Below are positions 9,301 through 16,051 of a stretch of DNA of 64,000 bases, piece by piece. The translations under genes and the position numbers were made by a program. The notes below the pieces were generated by a model. That model was not told the DNA's origin, ran no database searches, and saw only the letters and a program-made list of their open reading frames with translations. Position 1 is the stretch's first letter; the number at the start of each line of letters is the position of its first letter. Source of the stretch: UBA1195 sp045598025 (GTDB taxonomy: Bacteria; Bacteroidota; Bacteroidia; Bacteroidales; WCHB1-69). The DNA lies in contig JAZLLH010000061.1 of the NCBI GenBank assembly GCA_045598025.1, positions 11,887 to 75,886 of the forward strand, in the 5' to 3' direction.

Positions 9301-9474
9301 AACAAGGTTATGGAGGAAATGGGCAGAGCAATGTATTTCAACTTCAAAAACGAAATGGCGAATGAACCCGAGTCAAAGATAAAGAAGTTTGAATACCCCC
9401 TTCCGACAGAGAACCTTCCAATTGCCGCCGAGGAGGGCGTGGAGTATTCTGAAAAGAGAGCATCGAGATTCTAA
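6322..9474 (+). CDS. hsdR: Type I restriction-modification system, restriction/translocase subunit
   Basis: The 1050-residue subunit translocates DNA with ATP and cleaves it at a distance from the site. The N-terminal nuclease domain has D137 (TIDMVL) and E151-L-K153 (VALELKNQ), the PD-(D/E)XK residues. The SF2 helicase core has a Walker A motif SAGSGKS (about residues 312-318), Walker B DEAH (about 418-421) and the motif III-type 'FTATP' (about 485). A charged C-terminal helical region with 'EKKLKKQAKN' probably docks to HsdM/HsdS. All catalytic motifs and the length are normal, so the gene looks intact. It starts 6 bases after hsdS and ends the operon. No clear terminator follows; a 7-bp stem (9511-9532) without a T-run lies in the gap. 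Confidence 0.96.
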   Translation: METKEKNFEADIESYLLKEGGYVKGNLDTYDKARAIDMPVLVSFIEKTQPKVWQRYKNVYGEKSEKQLYTMFRQNVNDNGLIHVLRNGIKDRGMQIKFCYFAPASNLNEELVVKYNQNILTETRQFAYSTQNHNTIDMVLSLNGIPIVALELKNQLTGQSITNAKTQFKEDRDEKEFCFHFNNRFLVYFAVDLYEVAMTTHLQGEKTFFLPFNQGSNGAGNVGDGGNPENPDGYATSYLWERVLKREMLLSILQRYISREVKETVSLQNGKQVKKKTTRLIFPRYHQLDVVEKLVADTKGCKDGKNYLIQHSAGSGKSNSIAWLTYRLASLHDYEDNEVFQSVFVITDRRVLNRQLQETILGFEHFEGQIATITDKDNSSVLKDAINDKKRIIITTLHRFPLIYKELDNHKGKRFAIIVDEAHSSQSGKSAEKLKAALADTDEALREMAEIEGRTEEEIKDDMDVMVETLLTQGQHKNEFFYAFTATPKPKTLQTFGVQRGLDGEGKPMFDAFHHYSMRQAIDEGFILDVLKYYTPVETSYKIIKSIKENPEYEEPPATKAIKAFHDNHEYVIEHTVKLIVEKFREITLHKIDGKAKAMVVSASRAHAVRYYLAMKEYCREKGYDDVKPLVAFSGTVSLGGQDYTEPQLNSTSEYKISEAALPMYFASEMFNILIVAEKYQTGFDEPLLHTMFVLKGLRGVKAVQTLSRLNRWCKGKIDTYVLDFANTADSIQASFKPFYEDTLLGEPVDVNVVYKYLNQLKAYHLWSIEVEDAVYAVYSAQQDDTSMGKLTSLIKPVLEDFNQLEEEDRFKVRFLVRAFIRFYAYMAQIERTFDKELFKTYVFCEYLFKLLPKTPHDRVELFDKLQLEHHNFTIDETRAIELTPSEKEKTLSGEKGGEGNKGDERRDLLDNIIDKINIMYQGNFTEADRVIVETIYDKAKREEKKLKKQAKNSDVNMFANNIFPDVFSKIAQKCYVEQMDAFAKLFEEPSFYNKVMEEMGRAMYFNFKNEMANEPESKIKKFEYPLPTENLPIAAEEGVEYSEKRASRF

Positions 9475-9540
9475 CAAAACAGGTGGTTATTATGCAAAAG
9501 AGATACTTGATTGGTTCCTTGTCTTGAACCAAATGTTGGC

Positions 9541-10533
9541 CTATCTTCCCTTAAACAGGGCATCGGGAGCCGTATGTTTCATCAACTCACGATAACTCAG
9601 ACTTTCCGGTTTCGGCAGACAAAGTACATATTGTTTCCGGGATGTATTGGGCAGAGAAGTATTGCGCAACCAGGGATTGGCCTCCTTCAGCGCCTTGTAT
9701 GTCACGCCCTGCTGCAAAGCGAAGTTACGCAGGTCGGCGATGGATGTATCGACCGTAAGGGTATCAAAAGCCAATGCCGGATACAGGTCACGTTGTCTCA
9801 AACGCAAACCATACTGCTCCGGATTCTTGAAAATCAGTTTGACGGCCAGAATCCGATAGACATAGCGCGCTGTTTCTGCATTCAGGTAAAGATCCCAGTA
9901 AAGCATTGTGTGCTGTGCGGCCGCCGAACGGAAGTATCCGCCCGTACCCATATTGTATGAAGCTGCCGCAGCAGTCCAGGAACCGCATTTTGATTTTGCC
10001 TCTTTCAGATAAGCGCAGGCGGCGCGGGTAGCTTTGGCCGCATCGTAACGTTCATCCACGTAATCGTTGATTTCCAAACCGTAAGTTTGCCCCGTTGTCT
10101 TCAAAAACTGCCAGAAACCGGCGGCCTTGGCCGGGGAAACCACATTGAGCAGCCCGCTCTCAATCAGAGCCAAGTACTTGAAATCGTCCGGAACTCCCTG
10201 CTCTTTCAGAATGGGTTCTATCACCGGAAACCAGCGGTTGGCCCGCTTGACCAGCAGGAGCAGATTCGACTGCCAGTAATCATTCACCAGCAGTTCACGG
10301 TCCAAGGCTTCACGAACATCCATTCGATCCAAGGGAACCGACTCACCAGCAAAATCCATGGATTCCGGAATGGGCGGAGAATACAGACAGTAATGATCGG
10401 AAAAAGCCCGAAGGTGCTCCGGGTCTTCTCCGGAAGGCATCAAACGTCCGGACAACAGCAGTGCAACAATCCCCAATGAAAGGACGACCATGGAACCTGC
10501 CCATATTTTAAAACGAAGCGTGCGCATATTCAA
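9541..10533 (-). CDS. Lytic transglycosylase (SLT fold) with C-terminal LysM-like segment
   Basis: This 330-residue, MltD-like enzyme cleaves peptidoglycan between MurNAc and GlcNAc, forming 1,6-anhydroMurNAc. An N-terminal membrane anchor or signal segment (about residues 9-29, 'WAGSMVVLSLGIVALLLSG') targets it to the periplasm. The SLT domain spans about residues 95-230: the catalytic Glu is in 'YLALIESGLLN', followed by 'AAGFWQFLKTTGQTYGL' and 'AAAASYNMGTGG'. The end ('FALQQGVTYKALKEANPWLR') resembles one LysM-type repeat. Start is MNM; the ATG two codons in (10527) is equally possible. It is convergent with hsdR and divergent from the sigma factor gene, and it marks the return to the host-like codon use after the restriction block. 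Confidence 0.88.
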   Translation of the reverse strand: MNMRTLRFKIWAGSMVVLSLGIVALLLSGRLMPSGEDPEHLRAFSDHYCLYSPPIPESMDFAGESVPLDRMDVREALDRELLVNDYWQSNLLLLVKRANRWFPVIEPILKEQGVPDDFKYLALIESGLLNVVSPAKAAGFWQFLKTTGQTYGLEINDYVDERYDAAKATRAACAYLKEAKSKCGSWTAAAASYNMGTGGYFRSAAAQHTMLYWDLYLNAETARYVYRILAVKLIFKNPEQYGLRLRQRDLYPALAFDTLTVDTSIADLRNFALQQGVTYKALKEANPWLRNTSLPNTSRKQYVLCLPKPESLSYRELMKHTAPDALFKGR

Positions 10534-10627
10534 AGGTTTCCTCCTTTAACGAATACGAAAAGTTTTTATTTTGCGTTAAAATGTAACATTTTCGAAAGGA
10601 ATCCCGTCTTGTTTATAGAAGTGCATT

Positions 10628-11155
10628 ATGTATGACGAAAAAAGGCTGATTGAACAATGTCTTTCAGGTGACCGCAAAGCGGAAAAGCAACTGTATGACA
10701 CATATAGTGCTTTATTCTTCGGCATATGCCTGCGCTATACGGATAAACGGGAAGAGGCGGAAGACATGCTGATTACGGGATTCACCCAAATCTTTCTACA
10801 TTTGTCCGAATATCAGGCCAAAGGCTCGTTCGAAGGATGGATGAAACGCATTGTCATCCACAACGCCATCGATTACGTCAGAAAACGCAAATATGATGGA
10901 GAAGCATGGGAGGACATTCCGGAATCGGACAGTCCGAGCCACAACGCCACCATGCACCGGATGGAAGCTGCAGATGTGATGCAGGCCATACAGAGTCTGC
11001 CGCCTTTGCTCCGGACCATCTTCAACCTTTATGCCGTCGAAGGATATGCACATCGGGAAATCGCCCAATTGCTGGAAATGAACGAATCCACCGTGAGGGC
11101 CTATTTTTCAAAAGCAAAAAAACAATTACAGGAACTGTTGTCAGAATATCGGTAA
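10628..11155 (+). CDS. ECF-type RNA polymerase sigma factor
   Basis: The 175-residue protein has the two-domain layout of sigma-70 family ECF factors. Region 2 (about residues 5-75) includes 'YTDKREEAEDMLITGFTQIF' and 'GSFEGWMKRIVIHNAIDYVRKRK', which bind the -10 element and core polymerase. Region 4 (about 110-170) has the helix-turn-helix 'GYAHREIAQLLEMNESTVRAYFSKAKKQL', which recognises the -35 element. The stop is directly followed by the ATG of the next gene without a spacer, so the two are co-transcribed and probably form a sigma/anti-sigma pair. The factor is unlikely to act as a housekeeping sigma; its regulon cannot be predicted from this window. Confidence 0.93.
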   Translation: MYDEKRLIEQCLSGDRKAEKQLYDTYSALFFGICLRYTDKREEAEDMLITGFTQIFLHLSEYQAKGSFEGWMKRIVIHNAIDYVRKRKYDGEAWEDIPESDSPSHNATMHRMEAADVMQAIQSLPPLLRTIFNLYAVEGYAHREIAQLLEMNESTVRAYFSKAKKQLQELLSEYR

Positions 11156-12055
11156 ATGGACCACACATTTGAACATCGGATCAAAAACCTTATGGAAAAG
11201 TACGAAGAACAGCCGCCTCGCACTTGCTGGGATTCCCTTTCCAAACAGTTGGATAACCTGCGCCCGGAACAGACGACGGTGCCGCAGACGGAAACCGCTT
11301 CTGCTGTTGGGAAAACAGTCCGTACCGGAATACGGAAATTTCCGGGTCACTCCGCCTTCAGTGTCACCGGTAGCATAGCTGCCGTCGGAGCCGTGACCAC
11401 CATGGCTGTCTTCCTGCTCAGACCGTCGACTCCCGAAAAACTTTCCATCCAGATGCCCGACACTCCGGTTTCAGTCATTACAGGCGACACCCTGACAGCA
11501 CATTCCGAAGAAGATACCTCCGCAAAAAGTCAGACCGTCAAGGAACAGTCCTTTACCAACACTACCTTCAGTGAGGGCATTCCCTACCACCTGCTGACGG
11601 AAGACACCGAACCCACAACAGGACAGGACGCTGTCTCAGCGGGAGAGGCACGACCCGAACGACATCAGACAGAAGAGAAAAAACAGACCATAGCTCCCAT
11701 CGGGAACAAGATGGAGACCCCGACCACAGCAGAGGCTTGCACAGAGCCCGTTTCGAAAAAGGAACCGAGCCGGGAGGAAGAAAAACTTTCCCAACCCGGC
11801 CTCCGCATTCCCAATGTCATCTCTCCCAATGGAGACCACATCAACGATTGTTTCGTCATTGAAAACCTGCAATATACCGAACGCAATCAATTAACTATTT
11901 ACAACCGTTACGGGAAAGTGGTCTACAACCGACGCAATTACGACAATTCCTGGAATGCCGAGAACCTTCCGGAAGGAATATACCGCTACTGTCTGACCTT
12001 CGAATACGAAGGACACGAATTCATACGGCAGGGAAGTATCAGCGTGATAAGATAG
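11156..12055 (+). CDS. Single-pass membrane protein with gliding-motility/T9SS type B C-terminal domain; putative anti-sigma factor
   Basis: The 299-residue protein has three parts. A charged N-terminal segment of about 60 residues without signal peptide ('HRIKNLMEKYEEQPPRTCWD') should face the cytoplasm. One membrane helix follows (about residues 76-92, 'GSIAAVGAVTTMAVFLL'). A long polar Thr/Glu-rich linker then leads to a C-terminal domain of about 85 residues, beginning 'RIPNVISPNGDHINDCFVI' and ending 'YEGHEFIRQGSISVIR'. That domain matches the gliding-motility-associated C-terminal (CHU_C, T9SS type B) family. Adjacent to an ECF sigma factor, the topology suggests an anti-sigma factor whose periplasmic end imitates a T9SS cargo signal; this is inference. 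Its 3' end overlaps the convergent 5'-nucleotidase gene by 17 bases. Confidence 0.75.
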   Translation: MDHTFEHRIKNLMEKYEEQPPRTCWDSLSKQLDNLRPEQTTVPQTETASAVGKTVRTGIRKFPGHSAFSVTGSIAAVGAVTTMAVFLLRPSTPEKLSIQMPDTPVSVITGDTLTAHSEEDTSAKSQTVKEQSFTNTTFSEGIPYHLLTEDTEPTTGQDAVSAGEARPERHQTEEKKQTIAPIGNKMETPTTAEACTEPVSKKEPSREEEKLSQPGLRIPNVISPNGDHINDCFVIENLQYTERNQLTIYNRYGKVVYNRRNYDNSWNAENLPEGIYRYCLTFEYEGHEFIRQGSISVIR

Positions 12056-13679
12056 TGATGCGGCCTTGCGGTGCGGCTTCATCCAATCCGATGATTCCGT
12101 GCAGATATTCCACGATGTAACGTTCGAGCACCTCCACATCGGAACAGACGGAAAGCCGTTCTGCCGAAGCATTTTCGAACACATAGCCATTCCCCTTTTC
12201 CATCAGCAGATAGTCAATGGAGGCTACTGTATAGGTCCTTGCTGTATCCAAAGGTTCATAATTTCCTTTTCGGGCATCAAACACCTCCACCCCAGAAACC
12301 CGGCGGGCGCCGGATGCACAAAGGAAAATTCCGTTGCTGTCCGTTTCCACACTGCTGTGAACCGAGGTGTCCACGGTAAATTTCAGTCCGGACACCTGCA
12401 GAAAACCGCCAAATTCTTCCGGGAGAAACTGGCAGGAATGCTCCAGCACATCCTGAAGCGTACGCCCGCTGACGGAAAGGACAGAAACTTTGTTATTGTA
12501 TGGAAACACTGCGTAAAGATGCTGAAATCTCAAGGTGCCTGCCATGATACCGGCCCGTAATCCGCCACCGTTGACAAAGGCGACGTCGGTACCGAGGACG
12601 GCTCGGAACGCATCCGCACAAAAATCGCCCAGAATACATTCCTGGTTCCGAGCAGGACGGCTCCCGTCAGCTCCCTCAGCCGGCATATCCGTCAACGAAC
12701 GTCCGACCACCCGGGAAGCCACCGTTTCAAAATCTGCCTCGATCATCTCCCATTCCCGGGAAACCGATGAATCGGCTTTCGTCAGTTCTGACACTCTGAG
12801 CAGTTCACTTGACAGACGGCCGTCCGCAGCGATGCACAATTTACCAATATGAGAAAAATGCGAACCCGTCGAAGTCAGCAGAACGGGCTTCCCGGAAAGA
12901 TCCGGATAATAACTGCCGGGTATCACACTGTGCGAATGTCCGTCCAATACAGCATCTATGCCGGTAGTTGATGCAATCAGACGGACGGACTCGTTATTGT
13001 CCAAGCCGACATGAGAGAGCAGCAATACATAATCCGCTCCCTCTGCCCTGGCCGCATCCACCTGATGCTGCACGCAGGCTGCCAGATTTTTTCCCTGAAA
13101 ACTGTAGAGATAGCGTCCGGCAGAATCGCAGAAATAAGAAGGTGTACTTGAAGAAACAGCATCCGGCGTGGTCACTCCGACAAAAGCCACCCTGATTTTT
13201 CCATAGCGGCGGATGGCATAGGCTTTGTACACGGGAACACGGTCGGCAGTGCGGCAGAAATTGCAGCTAAGGACCTCGGCCTTCAATTCCGACATCCGCT
13301 GTTCCAACACCGGCAACGTAAAATCAAATTCATGATTGCCAAGGGTCACGAAATCATATCCCACCGCATTCATCATACGGACCGCATAAGCTCCACGGGA
13401 CACAGAACCATAGGCCGAACCGGATAGAAAATCTCCTGAGGATACTATGGAAACGAATGGCGTTTTTTCAATCATTTCATTTCGTAGAGCAGACATATAG
13501 GTATAGGACTCCAGATTGCAATGCACATCGTTGTCATATAGGATAACAATCTCTTTCTGTCTGGGGAAACAGGGACCTGCCAAAGAAATCCCCGTCCACA
13601 GCAGGCAGACGGAGAACAGTATGACTGCACGCCGCCCCATTTTTTCAAAATAATCCGCAAGCATTGTTTTCCTGTGCAT
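12039..13679 (-). CDS. Periplasmic 5'-nucleotidase / metallophosphatase (UshA-like)
   Basis: The 546-residue enzyme belongs to the metallophosphatase plus 5'-nucleotidase C-terminal family, which dephosphorylates nucleotides or related phosphoesters outside the inner membrane. A signal peptide is present ('RAVILFSVCLLWTGISLA'). The metal-binding motifs are intact: 'LYDNDVHCNLE' (about residue 50), 'SSGDFLSGS' (about 80), 'LGNHEFDF' (about 116), 'LLSHVGLDNN' (about 220) and 'DGHSHS' (about 250). The C-terminal substrate domain contains 'FVNGGGLRAGIMAG' (about residue 370), the usual N-G-G-x-R motif. ATG at 13640 would place the signal peptide more normally and is an alternative start. It is transcribed divergently from the YD-repeat gene, and its 3' end overlaps the convergent putative anti-sigma gene. 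Confidence 0.88.
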   Translation of the reverse strand: MHRKTMLADYFEKMGRRAVILFSVCLLWTGISLAGPCFPRQKEIVILYDNDVHCNLESYTYMSALRNEMIEKTPFVSIVSSGDFLSGSAYGSVSRGAYAVRMMNAVGYDFVTLGNHEFDFTLPVLEQRMSELKAEVLSCNFCRTADRVPVYKAYAIRRYGKIRVAFVGVTTPDAVSSSTPSYFCDSAGRYLYSFQGKNLAACVQHQVDAARAEGADYVLLLSHVGLDNNESVRLIASTTGIDAVLDGHSHSVIPGSYYPDLSGKPVLLTSTGSHFSHIGKLCIAADGRLSSELLRVSELTKADSSVSREWEMIEADFETVASRVVGRSLTDMPAEGADGSRPARNQECILGDFCADAFRAVLGTDVAFVNGGGLRAGIMAGTLRFQHLYAVFPYNNKVSVLSVSGRTLQDVLEHSCQFLPEEFGGFLQVSGLKFTVDTSVHSSVETDSNGIFLCASGARRVSGVEVFDARKGNYEPLDTARTYTVASIDYLLMEKGNGYVFENASAERLSVCSDVEVLERYIVEYLHGIIGLDEAAPQGRITILSR

Positions 13680-13833
13680 GATGTATGGGTATGAATGAAA
13701 ATTTTTTAAACGAAAAAAGGACAGACTTTATTGCCGCCTATGCCATGGGAAATCCTTACGGATATCTTTCCTTCGGATGCGGACAATATGCCTGATATTT
13801 CTGCGTTTTATTTTTTTGCAAAAAACATCCGAC

Positions 13834-14748
13834 ATGAAATTGAAAACGCTACTGCTGTTCGTCACCGCCCTGTTTTCTCTGCTCTCTCTGCCGGCTCAAA
13901 AAAAGACGAGCGAACTGCAGGATCAGAATCTCCAAGGCAAAGTCCGGACATTGGAAGAAACCGAGTACAATGCCGAAGAAGTCAACGGTAAGACTGTCAT
14001 TGACCAGGAAGCCGGTCCTTCCTCTCATCACCTTACGGAATTCACCCGTCGGGGGAACATAGCGGAAGAAAAATCCTTTGACAGCGAAAATCGGCTGATT
14101 TCCAAGAACCGCAACAAATACAATGAAGTCGGAGACCTGTACGAAAGCAATGAATACAATGAGAAGGGGAAACTCTGCGGCCGCACTACCTACACCTACA
14201 ACAGCTACCGCCAATATGCCGTACAGACCATTTTCCTTTCCGATGGCAGCATGGAAACCGGCAATTACTGCTATGGCAACGACAAACTGCTGGATTCCGT
14301 TGTGTGGCAATGCGGCGAGTTGTTTCGTAAGGAAACTTTCCATTACAACGCGCAGGGACTGGCGGATGAAAAACAGGTGTACGAGGGGACGGAACTGAAA
14401 AGCCGGACCTGCTGCCGCTATGATGCCCAAGGAAGACTGACAGAGGAATTCAGAGAAGAACCGGCGGACGGTAAAAAAAACAGAACAATGTATACCTATG
14501 ACGAAAACGGCCGCATCCGTTCCGTCACCCGGAAGGATGCAAACGAACGACAGGAAAGTCGGACTTGCTGGGAATATGACACTTACGGAAACATCCTGGT
14601 AGAAACCTGGTACAACGAGGATGACCGGCAGACCGTCCGATCCACCTGTGAATACACCTACGATGCCCAAGGCAACTGGACACAGCAGATCTGGTACGAT
14701 GACGGACGGGCTTTTACCATCACACAAAGAACCATCACCTATTATTGA
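13834..14748 (+). CDS. Secreted YD/RHS-like repeat protein
   Basis: The 304-residue protein has a signal peptide (MKLKTLLLFVTALFSLLSLPAQ) and then a series of short repeats built on Y-[DN]-x-x-G: 'YNEKGKL', 'YNAQGLA', 'YDAQGRLTEE', 'YDENGRIRSV', 'YDTYGNILVE' and 'YDAQGNWTQQ'. These resemble YD (RHS-type) repeats, which form beta-sheet wraps in large toxin and wall proteins, but here the protein is small and has no toxin end. The start at 13834 is chosen because it begins the signal peptide; codons upstream to 13777 do not fit. It is followed 25 bases later by purD. Function is unknown; periplasmic or surface location is inferred from the signal peptide. Confidence 0.75.
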   Translation: MKLKTLLLFVTALFSLLSLPAQKKTSELQDQNLQGKVRTLEETEYNAEEVNGKTVIDQEAGPSSHHLTEFTRRGNIAEEKSFDSENRLISKNRNKYNEVGDLYESNEYNEKGKLCGRTTYTYNSYRQYAVQTIFLSDGSMETGNYCYGNDKLLDSVVWQCGELFRKETFHYNAQGLADEKQVYEGTELKSRTCCRYDAQGRLTEEFREEPADGKKNRTMYTYDENGRIRSVTRKDANERQESRTCWEYDTYGNILVETWYNEDDRQTVRSTCEYTYDAQGNWTQQIWYDDGRAFTITQRTITYY

Positions 14749-14773
14749 TATTACATCACCGAAAATACATATC

Positions 14774-16051
14774 ATGAATATTTTGCTTTTAGGTTCCGGC
14801 GGACGGGAACATGCTATGGCGGCCAAAATAGCCGAAAGTCCGAAATGTACTGAGTTGTTCATCGCACCTGGCAATGCAGGTACCTTGCAATGCGGCTGCA
14901 ATGTTGCTTTGGATAGCGGAGATTTTGAAGCTGTCAGAAATTTTGTCCTGGAAAAACACATCGACATGGTGGTTGTAGGTCCGGAAGTGCCTCTGGTGGC
15001 CGGCCTCTGCGATTTCTTTGCTCAGGACGAAGCCTTGAAACAGATTGCGTTCATCGGCCCCTCCAAAAAAGGAGCCGTACTGGAAGGCAGCAAGGATGAG
15101 GCCAAGGCCTTTATGATGCGCCACGGCATCCCGACGGCAGCCTATCGCAGTTTCACTCAAGACAGCCTGAATGACGGACTGGCTTTTTTGAAAACGCTGA
15201 AGCCACCCTATGTGTTGAAAGCCGACGGACTGGCTGCCGGGAAAGGTGTTCTCATCCTTGAGGATTTGAAAGAAGCAGAAAAAGAATTGAGCGAAATGCT
15301 CACCCACGCCAAATTCGGAAAAGCCTCTGCCAAAGTCGTCATTGAAGAGTTTCTGGAAGGCATCGAACTGTCTGTCTTCGTTCTGACGGACGGAAAACAC
15401 TACCGCATCCTCCCCACCGCCAAAGACTACAAACGCATAGGCGAAGGAGACACCGGGCTGAATACCGGCGGCATGGGTTCCGTATCCCCGGTGCCTTTTG
15501 CGAATGAAGACTTTATGAGGAAAGTGGAAGAACGCATTGTCCGACCCACAGTGGAAGGGCTACAGCAGGAACATACCGATTACAAGGGCTTTCTGTTTCT
15601 CGGTCTGATGAACAAAGGCGGTGATCCTTATGTTATTGAATACAATGTCCGTATGGGTGATCCGGAAACCGAATCTGTTTTTCCGCGCATTACCTCCGAC
15701 ATGGTGGATTTGTTTGAACATACCTGGCATGGCAGTCTGGACCAATGCCAACTGCAGGTCAACCCGCAGACGGCAGCCTGCGTCATGATGGTAGCCGGAG
15801 GATATCCGGAAGCTTACGAAAAAGGGAAAGAAATCCACGGATTGGAAAATGTAAAAAGAAGCCTTGTCTTTCACGCCGGCACCAAACAGGATGTCCAAGG
15901 ACGCATTCTGAGCAACGGTGGTCGCGTACTCTGCGTTACCTCCTTTGCCGATACCCTGAAAAAAGCCTTGGAAAAAAGCTACGCCTCCGTACGGGAAATC
16001 CATTGGGAAGGCTGTTATTACCGCCGGGATATCGGACAGGACCTCCTATAA
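14774..16051 (+). CDS. purD: Phosphoribosylamine-glycine ligase (GAR synthetase)
   Basis: The 425-residue cytoplasmic enzyme joins phosphoribosylamine and glycine with ATP, the second step of purine synthesis. The N-domain begins 'MNILLLGSGGREHAMAAKI', the PurD signature. 'VGPEVPLVAGLCDFF' (about residue 75), the ATP-grasp region ('VLKADGLAAGKGVLI', about 150) and 'NTGGMGSVSPVPF' (about 232) follow, and 'EYNVRMGDPETESVFPR' (about 290) binds metal and ATP. The ATG at 14774 gives the normal N-terminus; the in-frame extension to 14621 is not family-like. Other pur genes are not nearby. Its last 6 bases overlap the end of the convergent helicase gene. Confidence 0.97.
   Translation: MNILLLGSGGREHAMAAKIAESPKCTELFIAPGNAGTLQCGCNVALDSGDFEAVRNFVLEKHIDMVVVGPEVPLVAGLCDFFAQDEALKQIAFIGPSKKGAVLEGSKDEAKAFMMRHGIPTAAYRSFTQDSLNDGLAFLKTLKPPYVLKADGLAAGKGVLILEDLKEAEKELSEMLTHAKFGKASAKVVIEEFLEGIELSVFVLTDGKHYRILPTAKDYKRIGEGDTGLNTGGMGSVSPVPFANEDFMRKVEERIVRPTVEGLQQEHTDYKGFLFLGLMNKGGDPYVIEYNVRMGDPETESVFPRITSDMVDLFEHTWHGSLDQCQLQVNPQTAACVMMVAGGYPEAYEKGKEIHGLENVKRSLVFHAGTKQDVQGRILSNGGRVLCVTSFADTLKKALEKSYASVREIHWEGCYYRRDIGQDLL

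Noticed and set aside
9511..9532. Stem TTGGTTC/GAACCAA between hsdR and the lytic transglycosylase
   Set aside because: Only 7 bp and no T-run on either side, so I do not call it a terminator.
899..9541. Search for a second copy of the tRNA-Ser 3' end as an attachment site
   Set aside because: No direct repeat of the tRNA end was found up to the lytic transglycosylase gene, and there is no integrase gene.
14621..14773. Longer N-terminus for purD
   Set aside because: The added 51 residues overlap the YD-repeat gene, and PurD normally begins at the MNILLLGSGGREH motif.
13849..14967. Open frame of 372 codons opposite the YD-repeat protein
   Set aside because: It is an antisense shadow of the repeats and of the start of purD; Phe/Val/Gly-rich without a family.
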